Of a stretch of 64,000 nt of DNA, positions 10,601 to 19,032 are shown in pieces; position 1 is the first letter of the stretch; every line of letters begins with the position of its first letter. Source of the DNA: Tenacibaculum sp. MAR_2009_124 (GTDB lineage: Bacteria > Bacteroidota > Bacteroidia > Flavobacteriales > Flavobacteriaceae); contig NZ_FNSF01000002.1 in NCBI RefSeq assembly GCF_900105455.1, positions 179,501-243,500 of the forward strand, written 5' to 3'. Both the position numbers and the translations under genes were made by a program. The notes under the pieces are model-generated. The model worked only from the letters and a program-made list of their open reading frames with translations. It ran no database searches and was not told where the DNA came from.

Positions 10601-10782
10601 AAATTAATTATAAAAAATACCATGATCAACTCAAACCACCATGTATTATAAATTAGTGCTTTTGATGTTTGAGTACCGAAATCATTTTCAATAAAAGTAG
10701 CTGCTCCCATAGCTATGGCAAAAACAAAAAAGAGTACAGCCATTAAGCGAGTTGAGTAGAGAATATTCAAGATTTTTTTCAT
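7636..10782 (-). CDS. ccsA: Cytochrome c biogenesis protein CcsBA (ResB-CcsA fusion)
   Basis: System II haem handling and cytochrome c synthetase: it carries haem to the periplasm and attaches it to apocytochrome c. The N-terminal half is ResB-like, with membrane segments near residues 5-25 and 40-60, a large periplasmic part, and another segment near 440. The C-terminal half is CcsA-like with several membrane helices and the haem-binding WWD-type motif WGRYWGWDPKETWAL near residue 940. I place the start at 10782 (1048 aa), not at 10812, because a -7 box TAAATTTG lies at 10810-10817, inside the longer reading. The fused form is normal in Bacteroidota. It stands alone with a 198-bp upstream gap. 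Confidence 0.92.
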   Translation of the reverse strand: MKKILNILYSTRLMAVLFFVFAIAMGAATFIENDFGTQTSKALIYNTWWFELIMVFFIINFFGNIFKYRLYKKEKWSVFLFHIAFLFILIGASVTRYISFEGLMIIDEGETTNIILSDTNYLNVVIDDNEFQKETHNKLLLSAWGENNISFNEFFKPRKDGKNYDVNFNLVDYIPWSEKKLILDENGVEHLFLVESSSGSRHEHYIKRGTIQNIHNILVGFDSPENNASINFFYEDSSLKIKAKNNGDWLRMADQKRGLIVKDSAHHFQLLTLHNIGGLQFVIPKTPEKGEMKTISGKKDNSKYDTLVFDITVGEETKRVNFYGGQFNIDNQESFSIGDLNFRAWYGAKQLKAPFNVKLNDFQLEKYPGSENAASFASEVTVSDAKESFDFRIFMNHILNYKGYRLFQASYANAGQEIEQTHLSVNYDSWGTGITYLGYFLLFFGLVASLFIKNTRFYDLKKTLLKIRDKKLALSILLLLSISVVNAQHNTQKPEALSEQKIDSILAKMIVSKEHASNFSSLVIQDAGGRMKPAHTFASELIRKVTHTDNFRGLSPSQILVSITETPMLWINIPFIYIEKGNKEIRKTLGLPEDAKYARFIDFYTDKGQSKIDQLVNAAQKKKIQNKFEQDAIKISRRIYLLSQAISGTLLRIYPIPNNEENKWVSQPETLQASFKGTDSVFVRQSLPVYFQLLQNSKKTGDYAETDKILDGIKRFQKKFGSEVIPSDDKIQLEISYNKANVFVKLSKYYGYVSILMIFFVFLQIFNSKPWVNFVVKLFIGTIIILVTAHILGLAARWYISGNAPWSNAYETVIFVGLASMMFGLILGRRSSLTIAATAFLTSVILFFASQQWLDPEIANLVPVLNSWWLWVHVSIIVASYGPFALGLILGIFALFLILFTNSKNKKKMDLHLKELTTINEMALTVGLIMLTIGNFLGGMWANESWGRYWGWDPKETWALISIMIYAFVLHMRLIPGLRGKYTFNLLSIIAFASIMMTYFGVNFYLSGLHSYASGDKVITPTSVYYSLGFVFILGLLAWFKNKKFYKK

Positions 10783-10809
10783 CTGTATATCGAAATGTGT
10801 AAAACATTG

Positions 10810-10817
10810 CAAATTTA
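10810..10817 (-). promoter_or_regulatory. Promoter -7 box of ccsBA
   Basis: TAAATTTG on the minus strand fits TAnnTTTG exactly, about 28 bases before the ATG at 10782. It rules out the longer start at 10812. Confidence 0.55.
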
Positions 10818-10980
10818 CGGATAAATCACAGATTTTGTTGTGTGAAGGTTGTTTTTTTCTTACCTAGAACAGGTTGAAATAATATGAAATTGTTAAAGTT
10901 TATAATAAAAGCTTGTTAACTTTGAATCTGACAATGGAAAAAAGTGCAATTGAGTGTTAAAATATTAAAATTAGAGATAT

Positions 10981-11859
10981 TTAATTACCTATTTGATCTC
11001 CCATTTTTACAAATGTTTCTCTATTGTTTTTGGTGTTGTTTAATATGTCTTGATCGATAGAAAAACTACCTTTCTCTAAAAGTAGAACAATGGTAGATCC
11101 TCCAAATGCAAAATATCCCATTTCATCTCCTTTGTTTATTTCTTTATTTGGGGTATAAGTTTCTATAATACTGCCTACCATGGTTGCTCCTACAGGAGCT
11201 ATTAACATATGTCCTTTTGAGGCCATTTTTAGTATACAATACTCTCTTTTATTTTCACAAAATACCTTCGTGAAATTACTAGCCAAGGCATATGGCGATA
11301 CTGATAAATAATTTCCTTTTATTTTCGTCATTGAGGTAGGAGTACCGTCAAAAGGAAAATGATATCTGTGATAGTCGTTTGGTGCCAGTCTTAAAATTAA
11401 TAAAGAGCCGTTTTCAAATCTCGATGCTAATTTTTTGTCCGATAGAAATTCTTCAAGATTGAATTTTCGTCCTTTAACAAAAAAATCATTTACCTGACTA
11501 ATATTTTCGAAAGCTAAAAGCTTTCCATCACCGGGTGAAATTAAACCTTCTTTTATAGGGCGTGCTTCTTTTTTTAACTTTCTGTAGAAGAAATCGTTGA
11601 ATGAAATGTAGTCTTCAATTGATCTTTCCGCATCTTCCATGTCAATTTTTAAATCTTTTACAAAACCTTCAATTTTGTTTATAGAGCTTGGTTTATCCAT
11701 TAATTTACCATAAAGAGAAGATAAAAACTTTCTTTTAACCAATGGTATTAGCATCATTTTTCCAAAAGGATTGTTATAAAGTAGTTTTAGAAAACCTTCT
11801 CCTGGAGGTGTTTCAGTTTTTAATTCTCCTGTTTCTCTATCAATAAATTGAATGTTCAT
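10981..11859 (-). CDS. psd: Phosphatidylserine decarboxylase proenzyme
   Basis: Membrane-associated pyruvoyl enzyme that makes phosphatidylethanolamine from phosphatidylserine (292 aa from the preferred start). The self-cleavage site is visible near the C-terminus as FGGSTIVLLLEKG, where the Ser becomes the pyruvoyl group. Upstream are the family motif NDYHRYHFPFDGTP and ISPGDGKLLAF. The start at 11859 (MNIQFIDRETGEL) is preferred to 11892 because a -7 box TATATTTG sits at 11890-11897. The gene is monocistronic by spacing. The length fits the Bacteroidota form rather than the small archaeal-type one. Confidence 0.93.
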   Translation of the reverse strand: MNIQFIDRETGELKTETPPGEGFLKLLYNNPFGKMMLIPLVKRKFLSSLYGKLMDKPSSINKIEGFVKDLKIDMEDAERSIEDYISFNDFFYRKLKKEARPIKEGLISPGDGKLLAFENISQVNDFFVKGRKFNLEEFLSDKKLASRFENGSLLILRLAPNDYHRYHFPFDGTPTSMTKIKGNYLSVSPYALASNFTKVFCENKREYCILKMASKGHMLIAPVGATMVGSIIETYTPNKEINKGDEMGYFAFGGSTIVLLLEKGSFSIDQDILNNTKNNRETFVKMGDQIGN

Positions 11860-11889
11860 TATGAGGAAAGTAATTTCTTGATTTAAGCA

Positions 11890-11897
11890 CAAATATA
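11890..11897 (-). promoter_or_regulatory. Promoter -7 box of psd
   Basis: TATATTTG on the minus strand, about 31 bases before the ATG at 11859, matching TAnnTTTG exactly. No good -33 element was seen. Confidence 0.45.
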
Positions 11898-11963
11898 GCT
11901 AAACCTGAGGTTAGTTTTACTTAAAAAGGGAACAATAGTGTTAAAGTTATTTTTGTTGCGTTA

Positions 11964-12851
11964 CTAATTATTAGTTGGAATTTTCTTCTTATCAGGAGAC
12001 CAGTCTGGAGGCATAAATATTAACTTGATTTTATTTTTCCAGCTAGGTGTGTATTTCAAATCTTTATAAAGGTCTTTTAATAAGCCGAATTGACTACTAA
12101 TAAGGTTTTCACTATTGATTGTTTTTCCTTCACTTTCTGTAATTCCGTATTTAGGTTGAACTTCGTCAATTTCTTCTTGATAGGTTTTAAATAGTTTATC
12201 CCAAAAAGAAAACATATTTGAAAAGTTTGTATCTAAGTATAATTCGTTACTAGAATGATGAACCCTGTGAAGCATCGGAGTGATTAGGAAGCTGTTAAAG
12301 AATGCTGTTTTACGGAATCGTTTTTCATTTATATGGGTAAAAACACCATAAAGTCTGGAGATAATGTCAACTGCAACAACCATGTATGGATTGAATCCTA
12401 AAATAGGTAGCCAGGCAACTACATGGAAATATTGAATAAAGTCAAAAACAGAGCCTCTAATGGCAACACTCATATTCATTTCTTTTGGAGTATGATGTAC
12501 GCCATGGATGCACCATAAAATTCTTACTTTATGACCTGCATAATGTACAATCCACCACATGAAGTCGTAGCAAACAAAGCATAAAAGCCATGTATACCAT
12601 GCGTTGTCAAGTTTCCAAATGCTTAAGTTTGTGTATATCCAATTCATCGCTTGAAATTCTAAAGCAGCATAGAATAAAATGTAAGGAACGGTTCCAGTAG
12701 CTAAACATAAAAAACTAGTAAGTCCTTCTTTTTTTAGTTTGATTTTTTTACCAATGAAAAGAAGGAGAAGTTCAATGATGATCACACTAAATAATAAAGG
12801 AGTGGTAATAGAAGCTATTTTGTCAACGAGAGTAACAAAGTTAGAGTACAT
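11964..12851 (-). CDS. Sterol desaturase / fatty acid hydroxylase superfamily membrane protein
   Basis: Integral membrane di-iron oxygenase of the fatty acid hydroxylase superfamily (295 aa from the preferred start). The histidine clusters that bind the two irons are visible: HYAGHK, HGVHH (in IHGVHHTPKEMN) and HRVHH. There are four or more hydrophobic segments. I prefer the start at 12851 (MYSNFVTLVDKI) over 12917, because the longer form begins inside the T-tract of the terminator that ends the mutB operon. The substrate is unknown; in related bacteria such proteins act on lipids, carotenoids or sterol-like compounds. It stands between psd and mutB without obvious operon partners. Confidence 0.85.
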   Translation of the reverse strand: MYSNFVTLVDKIASITTPLLFSVIIIELLLLFIGKKIKLKKEGLTSFLCLATGTVPYILFYAALEFQAMNWIYTNLSIWKLDNAWYTWLLCFVCYDFMWWIVHYAGHKVRILWCIHGVHHTPKEMNMSVAIRGSVFDFIQYFHVVAWLPILGFNPYMVVAVDIISRLYGVFTHINEKRFRKTAFFNSFLITPMLHRVHHSSNELYLDTNFSNMFSFWDKLFKTYQEEIDEVQPKYGITESEGKTINSENLISSQFGLLKDLYKDLKYTPSWKNKIKLIFMPPDWSPDKKKIPTNN

Positions 12852-12915
12852 AAATCTGTTTTTTATAGAAGACCAAAGTAGGAATTGGAAATTTGTAAAA
12901 AAGACGATAAGGTGC

Positions 12916-12949
12916 AAAAAAAAGACGTTATCTATTATTAACGTCTTTT
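12916..12949 (-). terminator. Terminator after the mutB operon
   Basis: Inverted repeat of 11 bp (12920-12930 with 12939-12949, 8-base loop). On the minus strand it is followed by eight T residues. It lies just downstream of the mutB stop codon. Confidence 0.75.
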
Positions 12950-12973
12950 AATAAAAATATGTTTTTTTTAAAT

Positions 12974-15034
12974 CTATTCGGTACTATCGATAAGAATGGT
13001 TAACATGTCAATAGCGGCTTGCGCTATTTTTGTTCCAGGTCCAAAAACACCAACGGCTCCTGAATCGAATAAAAATTGATAATCCTGAGCAGGAATAACT
13101 CCTCCAACAATTACCATAATGTCTTCTCTTCCATATTTTTTTAACTCCGAAATAACTTGAGGGACAAGTGTTTTATGCCCTGCCGCTAAGGAAGATATCC
13201 CTAAAATATGAACATCGTTTTCTATGGCTTGTTTTGTAGCTTCCTGTGGAGTTTGGAATAAAGGGCCGATATCTACGTCAAAACCCAAATCAGCATATCC
13301 TGTAGCGACAACTTTTGCGCCACGATCATGACCATCCTGACCTAATTTGGCAATCATTATTCTAGGGCGTCGTCCTTCTAAACTAGCAAATTCATTTGCT
13401 AGTTTAGAAGCTCTTTGAAATAAAACATCATCCTTAATTTCTTTACTATACACACCTGATATGGTTTTGTGAACTGCTTTATGGCGACCAAAAACATTTT
13501 CTAGAGCATCGGATATTTCTCCAAGAGAAGCTCTGTTTTTTGCTGCATAAACAGCAAGTTCTAAAAGGTTTCCGTCACCTGTTCTAGCACATTCTGTTAA
13601 TCTGTTTAAAGATTGTTTAACTTTTTTATTATTTCTCTCTGCTCTAAGAGTGTTTAATCTTTCGATTTGAGATTGTCGAACAGCTTCGTTATCAACTTCA
13701 AGAATATGTAGAGGATCCTCTTTTTCTAATTGATATTTATTTACTCCAACAATAATATCTTGGGTGCTATCTATTTTGGCTTGTTTTTTGGCTGCAGCTT
13801 CTTCAATTCGCATTTTTGGAATGCCTTTTTCTATAGCCTTGGTCATTCCTCCGAGTTCTTCAACTTCTTGAATTAGTTCCCAGGCTTTATTGGCTATGCT
13901 TTCTGTAAGCTCTTCAAGGTAGTAGCTTCCAGCCCATGGGTCAACAGTTTTTGTTATGCAAGTCTCCTGTTGCAGGTATATTTGTGTGTTACGAGCGATA
14001 CGTGCAGAAAAGTCAGTTGGTAGAGCAATTGCTTCATCTAGAGCGTTGGTATGGAGGCTTTGTGTACCTCCAAAAGCAGCTGCCATTGCTTCAATAGTTG
14101 TTCTAGCAACATTATTAAAAGGATCTTGCTCTGTAAGGCTCCATCCACTTGTTTGGCAATGCGTTCTTAAGGCAAGAGATTTAGGGTTTTGTGGGTTGAA
14201 TTGTTTAACAATTTTAGCCCACAACATTCGTCCGGCTCGCATTTTTGCAATTTCCATAAAGTGATTCATTCCAATAGCCCAGAAAAAAGATAGGCGAGGA
14301 GCGAATGTATCTATGTTCATTCCAGAGGCAATACCTGTTCGTATGTACTCTAATCCATCGGCTAAAGTATAAGCTAATTCTATTTCGGGTGTAGCTCCTG
14401 CTTCCTGCATGTGGTAGCCAGATATTGAAATAGAATTGAATTTAGGCATATTATCGCTTGTATACTTAAATATGTCAGCTATAATTTTCATGGATGGTGT
14501 GGGAGGGTAGATGTATGTGTTCCTTACCATGAACTCTTTAAGAATATCGTTTTGGATAGTTCCTGATAGTAATTCAGGAGTTACTCCTTGTTCTTCTGCA
14601 GCGACAATATAGAAAGCTAATATAGGTAGTACAGCGCCATTCATGGTCATAGAAACAGACATCTTATCGAGCGGTATTTTGTCGAATAAAACTTTCATGT
14701 CTTCTACAGAATCAATAGCTACACCTGCTTTACCAACATCGCCTTGCACTCTCTCATGGTCAGAGTCGTATCCTCTGTGTGTGGCTAAATCAAAAGCAAC
14801 AGAAAGCCCTTTTTGTCCGGCAGCTAAATTTCTTCTGTAAAAGGAGTTGCTCTCTTCGGCTGTGGAGAAGCCTGCGTATTGACGAATCGTCCAAGGTCTT
14901 CTGACGTACATTGTAGAATAAGGACCGCGTAAATTGGGAGCGATACCCGCTCCAAAGTCTTCATGTTGAAAGTTTTTGGGGGTATTCGTTTTTTGTTCAG
15001 TTAAACTTATGTTTGATACATCTTTTCTGCTCAT
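12974..15034 (-). CDS. mutB: Methylmalonyl-CoA mutase large (catalytic) subunit
   Basis: Adenosylcobalamin-dependent isomerase that interconverts methylmalonyl-CoA and succinyl-CoA, serving propionate use or production (686 aa). The N-terminal TIM-barrel domain has the substrate-side motif [19 protein letters not shown] (about residues 40-58). The C-terminal domain binds B12 through the DxHxxG motif in [13 protein letters not shown] (about 560-575). The length is normal for large subunits lacking the N-terminal arm of longer forms. It starts four bases after the small-subunit gene ends. A terminator at 12916-12949 closes the operon. Confidence 0.96.
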   Translation of the reverse strand: MSRKDVSNISLTEQKTNTPKNFQHEDFGAGIAPNLRGPYSTMYVRRPWTIRQYAGFSTAEESNSFYRRNLAAGQKGLSVAFDLATHRGYDSDHERVQGDVGKAGVAIDSVEDMKVLFDKIPLDKMSVSMTMNGAVLPILAFYIVAAEEQGVTPELLSGTIQNDILKEFMVRNTYIYPPTPSMKIIADIFKYTSDNMPKFNSISISGYHMQEAGATPEIELAYTLADGLEYIRTGIASGMNIDTFAPRLSFFWAIGMNHFMEIAKMRAGRMLWAKIVKQFNPQNPKSLALRTHCQTSGWSLTEQDPFNNVARTTIEAMAAAFGGTQSLHTNALDEAIALPTDFSARIARNTQIYLQQETCITKTVDPWAGSYYLEELTESIANKAWELIQEVEELGGMTKAIEKGIPKMRIEEAAAKKQAKIDSTQDIIVGVNKYQLEKEDPLHILEVDNEAVRQSQIERLNTLRAERNNKKVKQSLNRLTECARTGDGNLLELAVYAAKNRASLGEISDALENVFGRHKAVHKTISGVYSKEIKDDVLFQRASKLANEFASLEGRRPRIMIAKLGQDGHDRGAKVVATGYADLGFDVDIGPLFQTPQEATKQAIENDVHILGISSLAAGHKTLVPQVISELKKYGREDIMVIVGGVIPAQDYQFLFDSGAVGVFGPGTKIAQAAIDMLTILIDSTE

Positions 15035-15038
15035 CTTT

Positions 15039-16388
15039 CTATTCGTCCTTTAAACGTTTTTGCTCAAGTTCTTCTGCTAGTCTTTTTTCAATAATTGGCT
15101 CTATAAGTGTTTTTTCTTTTCGGATCTTAACAAAAATAGGAGTGTTTAGTTTGTCCTTCATGCGATCCTTAGGATTTTGAATTTTGTTAGTTCCCAGTAA
15201 AACCAATTCGTCATTGTTGAATTGCTCTTGTTCTTTGTTGGCCGATTCTTTAATTTTCTTTTGTATAGTTCCTTCTTTTAGTTGTTTAAGGAAACCACCA
15301 CCTTTTTCAATTTGTTTGAAAATCTCCAGAGCCTTATTGACAAGTTGTTTTGTTGTGTCTTCAATAAAGTAGGATCCATCAGCTATATTTTGAGCTTCTT
15401 TTAATTCACTTTCTTGTTGTAGTATCAATAGTTGGTTTCTTGAGATACGCTCTCCGAACTCGTCAGATGGTTGAAACGTTTTATTGTATGTTTGGTTTGA
15501 GATTACGTTTGATCCTCCCAAAATAGCGCTCATGCATTCTGAAGTCGTTCGAAGCATGTTTACGTTATAATCGTATAGTGTTTTATTTCTCAAACTGGGT
15601 TGTGAGAATATTTGAGTATTGTTTTCTTCTATTTCGTACTCTTTAAGAAGAGAGGCCCATAGTATTCTGAATGCTCTTAGTTTTGCTATTTCAAAAAAGT
15701 AATTATTTCCAATTGAAAAATTAAAATGAATATGTTTAGCAATCTCTTTGCCAAAATGATTTAGATATTCATTGGCGTGAGCAAGGGCGTATGCTAATTG
15801 TTGAGTTATATTGGCACCTGCATTTTGATAAATCGAAGCATTTACACCTAAAAAATTCTTAACATTTTTTGAAACATTTTCTAATTCTAAGTGGTCAGTT
15901 TTTAGGTTGTTGTACCAGTTTCCAGTTGTTCCAAGATTGCCAATAATATCAATATTGAAATAACAGTTGCTAGAATTAGTAAACTCTGAAAGTTCCAAAA
16001 TGAATTTAGATGATAAAAACTTGAAGTTAAAGAATGTTTTGATCTCTTTAAAGTTAATGTCTTTCAGAAGCGTTTTGTAGTCAATAGGGTTTTCTAATGT
16101 AAATTCTAAGCTATTGGCTCCTCTTTGAAGAGATTTTAAGGCAAATGTATTGGCTTCTATCTCGTTTTTTACTTCAATTGTTTGACAAATTTCAAAACCC
16201 TTTTCTGGAAGGGAGATTTGTTCAAACGTTCTATCTTCTTTAGTGTAAAATGGTTTTACCGTTATGCCCTCGTTGGTTTTCCAAAGTAGTGAGTCATTAT
16301 AGTCAGCACCTTTCAAGTCAACTTGGATTTTTGTTTTCCAGGCCTGAGGTGAAACCGTTTCAAATTCGTTGAACAAATATTTTTTCAT
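15039..16388 (-). CDS. mutA: Methylmalonyl-CoA mutase small subunit
   Basis: Non-catalytic partner of MutB in the heterodimer (449 aa). It resembles the mutase barrel ([19 protein letters not shown] matches the equivalent region of MutB) but lacks the C-terminal DxHxxG cobalamin-binding domain, as expected for this subunit. It is shorter than some homologues of over 600 residues, which is common in Bacteroidota. Its start codon overlaps the stop of the ftsB-like gene (TAATG), and mutB follows four bases downstream, so translational coupling is likely. Confidence 0.9.
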   Translation of the reverse strand: MKKYLFNEFETVSPQAWKTKIQVDLKGADYNDSLLWKTNEGITVKPFYTKEDRTFEQISLPEKGFEICQTIEVKNEIEANTFALKSLQRGANSLEFTLENPIDYKTLLKDINFKEIKTFFNFKFLSSKFILELSEFTNSSNCYFNIDIIGNLGTTGNWYNNLKTDHLELENVSKNVKNFLGVNASIYQNAGANITQQLAYALAHANEYLNHFGKEIAKHIHFNFSIGNNYFFEIAKLRAFRILWASLLKEYEIEENNTQIFSQPSLRNKTLYDYNVNMLRTTSECMSAILGGSNVISNQTYNKTFQPSDEFGERISRNQLLILQQESELKEAQNIADGSYFIEDTTKQLVNKALEIFKQIEKGGGFLKQLKEGTIQKKIKESANKEQEQFNNDELVLLGTNKIQNPKDRMKDKLNTPIFVKIRKEKTLIEPIIEKRLAEELEQKRLKDE

Positions 16389-16705
16389 TAATCTTTTATC
16401 GTGTCAAATTCAATTATATAAATATCTTCATTTTTCTTTTTCATCAGATAATTTTCTCTTGCGTATCGTTCTAACTCCAAGGAGTCTTTTAGTTTTTCTA
16501 TAACTTTCTTATCTATTGCTATTTTTTCTTTATGGTATTCAATCCAAGTTTCTAATTCTTTTATTTCTTCATTAAACTCTCTGTGAGTAAGGTAAGAATT
16601 TTCGTCTAAAAATAACATCCAAATAACAAACCCAGTTAAAATAATTACATAGATGTTTGTCATAAATTTAAAGAGTGGTTTCTTTTTCAATGATTTTAAT
16701 TCCAT
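16388..16705 (-). CDS. FtsB/DivIC-family septum formation protein
   Basis: Small bitopic membrane protein of the FtsB/DivIC type, part of the division complex with FtsL and FtsQ (105 aa). It has a basic N-terminus, one membrane helix (about 15-32), then a coiled coil (about 40-80) and the family signature ARENYLMKK (about 83-91), equivalent to the conserved E-x-ARE-x-Y motif. It overlaps both neighbours by one base as TAATG, so it is embedded between udk and mutA. This placement with metabolic genes says little about its function. Confidence 0.85.
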   Translation of the reverse strand: MELKSLKKKPLFKFMTNIYVIILTGFVIWMLFLDENSYLTHREFNEEIKELETWIEYHKEKIAIDKKVIEKLKDSLELERYARENYLMKKKNEDIYIIEFDTIKD

Positions 16706-17316
16706 TATAAGCGGTCGTTTATTACGGTTCTAACAATATCAATAGCAACTTTGTTATGTCCTCCACCAGGAATGATGATGTCGGCATAGTTTTTTGTAGG
16801 TTCAATGAATTGTTGATGCATAGGTTTTAGAGTGTCTTGATATCTTCCGAGGATTTCGTCTACATCTCTCCCTCTTTCTTTTATGTCTCTTCTTACCCTT
16901 CTAATGAGTCGTTCATCTGCATCTGCATGTACAAAAACTTTTATATCGCATAGATCTCTGAGGTTTTTACTATTAAAAATAAGTATGCCTTCAACAATAA
17001 TAACTTTTCTTGGATGGGTTTTTATAGAGTCTTTAGTTCTATTATGAGAAACAAAAGAATATACTGGTTGCTCAATTATTTCTCCATTTTTTAGAGCTGT
17101 TAAGTGCTCTACTAAAAGATTAAAATCAATAGCTCTAGGGTGATCGAAGTTTATTTTCGTTCTTTCTTCGTAACTCAGGTCGTCTGTTTTACAGTAATAA
17201 GAATCTTGGGAGATAACGCAAACTTCATCTGTTAACTCATTTATTATTTGATTCACTACAGTTGTTTTACCACTTCCTGTTCCTCCTGCAATGCCAATTA
17301 CGAAAATGTTCTTCAT
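16705..17316 (-). CDS. udk: Uridine kinase
   Basis: Cytoplasmic P-loop kinase phosphorylating uridine (and cytidine) with GTP or ATP in pyrimidine salvage (203 aa). The P-loop GGTGSGKTT is at residues 11-19. Other family motifs are ISQDSYY, NFDHPRAID (substrate binding), VSHNR and VEGILIF. Length and motifs match bacterial Udk. It is the first gene of udk - ftsB-like - mutA - mutB. A -7 box TAAATTTG (17341-17348) lies between the gene and the tRNA-Thr terminator upstream. Confidence 0.95.
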   Translation of the reverse strand: MKNIFVIGIAGGTGSGKTTVVNQIINELTDEVCVISQDSYYCKTDDLSYEERTKINFDHPRAIDFNLLVEHLTALKNGEIIEQPVYSFVSHNRTKDSIKTHPRKVIIVEGILIFNSKNLRDLCDIKVFVHADADERLIRRVRRDIKERGRDVDEILGRYQDTLKPMHQQFIEPTKNYADIIIPGGGHNKVAIDIVRTVINDRL

Positions 17317-17340
17317 TTAATGTTTAGATATTATATTCAA

Positions 17341-17348
17341 CAAATTTA
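17341..17348 (-). promoter_or_regulatory. Candidate -7 box of the udk operon
   Basis: TAAATTTG on the minus strand, 24 bases before the udk ATG at 17316. It directly follows the tRNA-Thr terminator, so the operon needs a promoter here. No -33 TTG is seen at the usual spacing. Confidence 0.45.
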
Positions 17349-17362
17349 GAAAAAATAAGGCA

Positions 17363-17393
17363 TAAAAAAAGTGCTAACAAAATTGTTAGCACT
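17363..17393 (-). terminator. Terminator of tRNA-Thr
   Basis: Inverted repeat AGTGCTAACAA / TTGTTAGCACT (17370-17380 and 17383-17393), followed on the minus strand by seven T residues. It separates the tRNA from udk. Confidence 0.85.
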
Positions 17394-17405
17394 TTTCTAT
17401 TTTTG

Positions 17406-17479
17406 AGCCGATAGAGGGACTCGAACCCACGACCTGCTGATTACAAATCAGCTGCTCTAGCCAGCTGAGCTATATCGGC
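17406..17479 (-). tRNA. tRNA-Thr (anticodon TGT)
   Basis: Cloverleaf drawn by eye: acceptor stem GCCGATA (17479-17473) pairs with 17407-17413. The anticodon stem GCTGA/TCAGC holds loop TTTGTAA with anticodon TGT (threonine). The T-arm has GGTTCGAA-type sequence. CCA is not encoded. A -7 box TATATTTG lies upstream at 17499-17506 on the minus strand. A terminator follows. Confidence 0.95.
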
Positions 17480-17582
17480 GTTTGCCTTAAAAGCGAGGCA
17501 AATATATAATGTTTTCGGGTAGTGAAAAAACTTTTTTCAATTTTTTTGATGTTTTTTTTGTTTAGTGTTCAGCGTCAGATTT

Positions 17583-17915
17583 TTATAGTTTTATAATTTT
17601 AAAACGATTGTATGATCTTAGGACTTCAATCATGATTTTTTTACATTGGAGCTTCATTTTATTTTTAGAAATAATCTTTAAATTTTCATTGTCTTCAAGA
17701 AGAACAGTGATTAATCCGTTCGGAAAATAAATTTTAAGAGCATCTCTGTCTGTTTCTTGAAAATACAAATCAAATTCTCCACTTAACCATATTTTTAGTT
17801 CTTTATAAAAATAATTGGTTGATTTCTCTTTAAATGTTATGCTGAAATGAATATCGTTATAATAGAGGTCCGATAAAACATTTTCTTCTTGTGTAGATAA
17901 ATTGTAAGGGAGCAT
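17583..17915 (-). CDS. Unrecognised small protein of the GlcNAc locus
   Basis: 110-residue protein without signal peptide or membrane segment, rich in Lys, Leu and Ile. It has a mixed helix/strand pattern (for example KIWLSGEFDLYFQETDRDALKIYFPNGLITVLLEDN). I do not recognise the family. It begins four bases after the stop of the NagX-like gene, so it should be the last gene of nagP - nagX-like - orphan. The spacing makes it a real gene candidate; the function is open. Confidence 0.6.
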   Translation of the reverse strand: MLPYNLSTQEENVLSDLYYNDIHFSITFKEKSTNYFYKELKIWLSGEFDLYFQETDRDALKIYFPNGLITVLLEDNENLKIISKNKMKLQCKKIMIEVLRSYNRFKIIKL

Positions 17916-17919
17916 GTTG

Positions 17920-19011
17920 TTATACTTTGAGAAAAATTTTCTTTTTAAATAAAAAGTACGCTAAATAAAGGTAGAAAGCGACCACACTTACCGCATACAC
18001 AAAAGAGGCGAGTTTTAAGTTATTTAAATGAATGAAAATGGAATCAAATAACCAAGAATGGATGTTTTGATTGTCGTTTAGTTTGATCGTATAGAAAAAC
18101 TTAGAAATAATCATTGAAAGGAAGTAAACGGTAATTGCGTTTTTACTAACATATGCAATAAGTTTCGGGGTGTTTAGTTTTTTTAAGTCATTCAAATAAT
18201 ACGCAATTGCTAAAATAAGCGTAGCCCATCCGGCTGTAGCTAGAACGAAGCTGCTGCTCCAGATAGACTTATTGATAGGGAACCAAATGTTCCATACATA
18301 TCCTGAGGTTAAAAGAATAGCTGCATAATAAACCAATTGCAATACTTTCTTTTTAATGGTGTTTTCTGAGGTTATAATTTTTCCAGCTAAAATACCAAGT
18401 AAGCAGGTTGCTATGGAGGTAAAAGTACTTAAAATCCCTTCTGGATCGTAAGTAGGTTGCCACATATGCTTTCCTAATAAAAGGTTGTCAATATAAATAG
18501 TCCAATTACTAGATGACTTTGCGAACGTTGGAATTGCTCCATTTGGTAATGGTAAAAAACCTGTAAGCAAATAGTATCCTACTAGTATTAATGATGTGGA
18601 GATAATTATCCCTTTTTTATTAAGGTTTAGAAATATAATGGAAGAAAAAAAGAAAACGATACCAATGCGTTGAAGTACTCCAAGTATTCTAACGGTTTCT
18701 AAATCTTCAATAAAAGGTATTGTTGGTGTAATAACATTAATAAGAAGCCCTAAACCAATAAGTTTAAGACTTCTTGTTAAGATCTTTTTGTAAGTATTAT
18801 TATCTGGTGTTTTGTTTTTGTAGGCTAAAGAAATTGAAATTCCAACAATGAACAAGAAAAATGGAAATATCAAATCAGTAGGGGTTAACCCATGCCATTT
18901 GGCATGTAATAAAGGAGTATAAACATGACTCCAAGATCCAGGATTGTTTACCAAAATCATAGCGATTATAGTAACGCCCCTAAGTGTGTCAACGGATTGT
19001 AAACGTGCCAT
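17920..19011 (-). CDS. NagX-like membrane acyltransferase (DUF5009 / HGSNAT-like)
   Basis: Polytopic inner-membrane protein (363 aa, about ten hydrophobic segments) of the family related to heparan-alpha-glucosaminide N-acetyltransferase. The N-terminal signature LQSVDTLRGVTIIAMILVNN and the following HGLTPTDLIFPFFLFIVG are typical of this group. The family member NagX occurs with GlcNAc genes in other bacteria, and here the gene sits 21 bp behind the NagP-like transporter. A role in acetylating or carrying amino sugars across the inner membrane is plausible but inferred. The small orphan follows four bases downstream. Confidence 0.8.
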   Translation of the reverse strand: MARLQSVDTLRGVTIIAMILVNNPGSWSHVYTPLLHAKWHGLTPTDLIFPFFLFIVGISISLAYKNKTPDNNTYKKILTRSLKLIGLGLLINVITPTIPFIEDLETVRILGVLQRIGIVFFFSSIIFLNLNKKGIIISTSLILVGYYLLTGFLPLPNGAIPTFAKSSSNWTIYIDNLLLGKHMWQPTYDPEGILSTFTSIATCLLGILAGKIITSENTIKKKVLQLVYYAAILLTSGYVWNIWFPINKSIWSSSFVLATAGWATLILAIAYYLNDLKKLNTPKLIAYVSKNAITVYFLSMIISKFFYTIKLNDNQNIHSWLFDSIFIHLNNLKLASFVYAVSVVAFYLYLAYFLFKKKIFLKV

Positions 19012-19032
19012 TAAATTAAATTAATATTGATG

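Noticed and set aside
10783..10812. Longer N-terminus of CcsBA
   Set aside because: The -7 promoter box TAAATTTG lies at 10810-10817, so transcription starts after this point; Met at 10782 begins a normal first helix.
12852..12917. Longer N-terminus of the sterol-desaturase family protein
   Set aside because: The start would fall in the T-tract of the mutB terminator; Met at 12851 directly precedes the first membrane helix.
13956..14264. Open frame on the plus strand inside mutB
   Set aside because: Antisense shadow of a clearly conserved enzyme gene, with no start signal or family.
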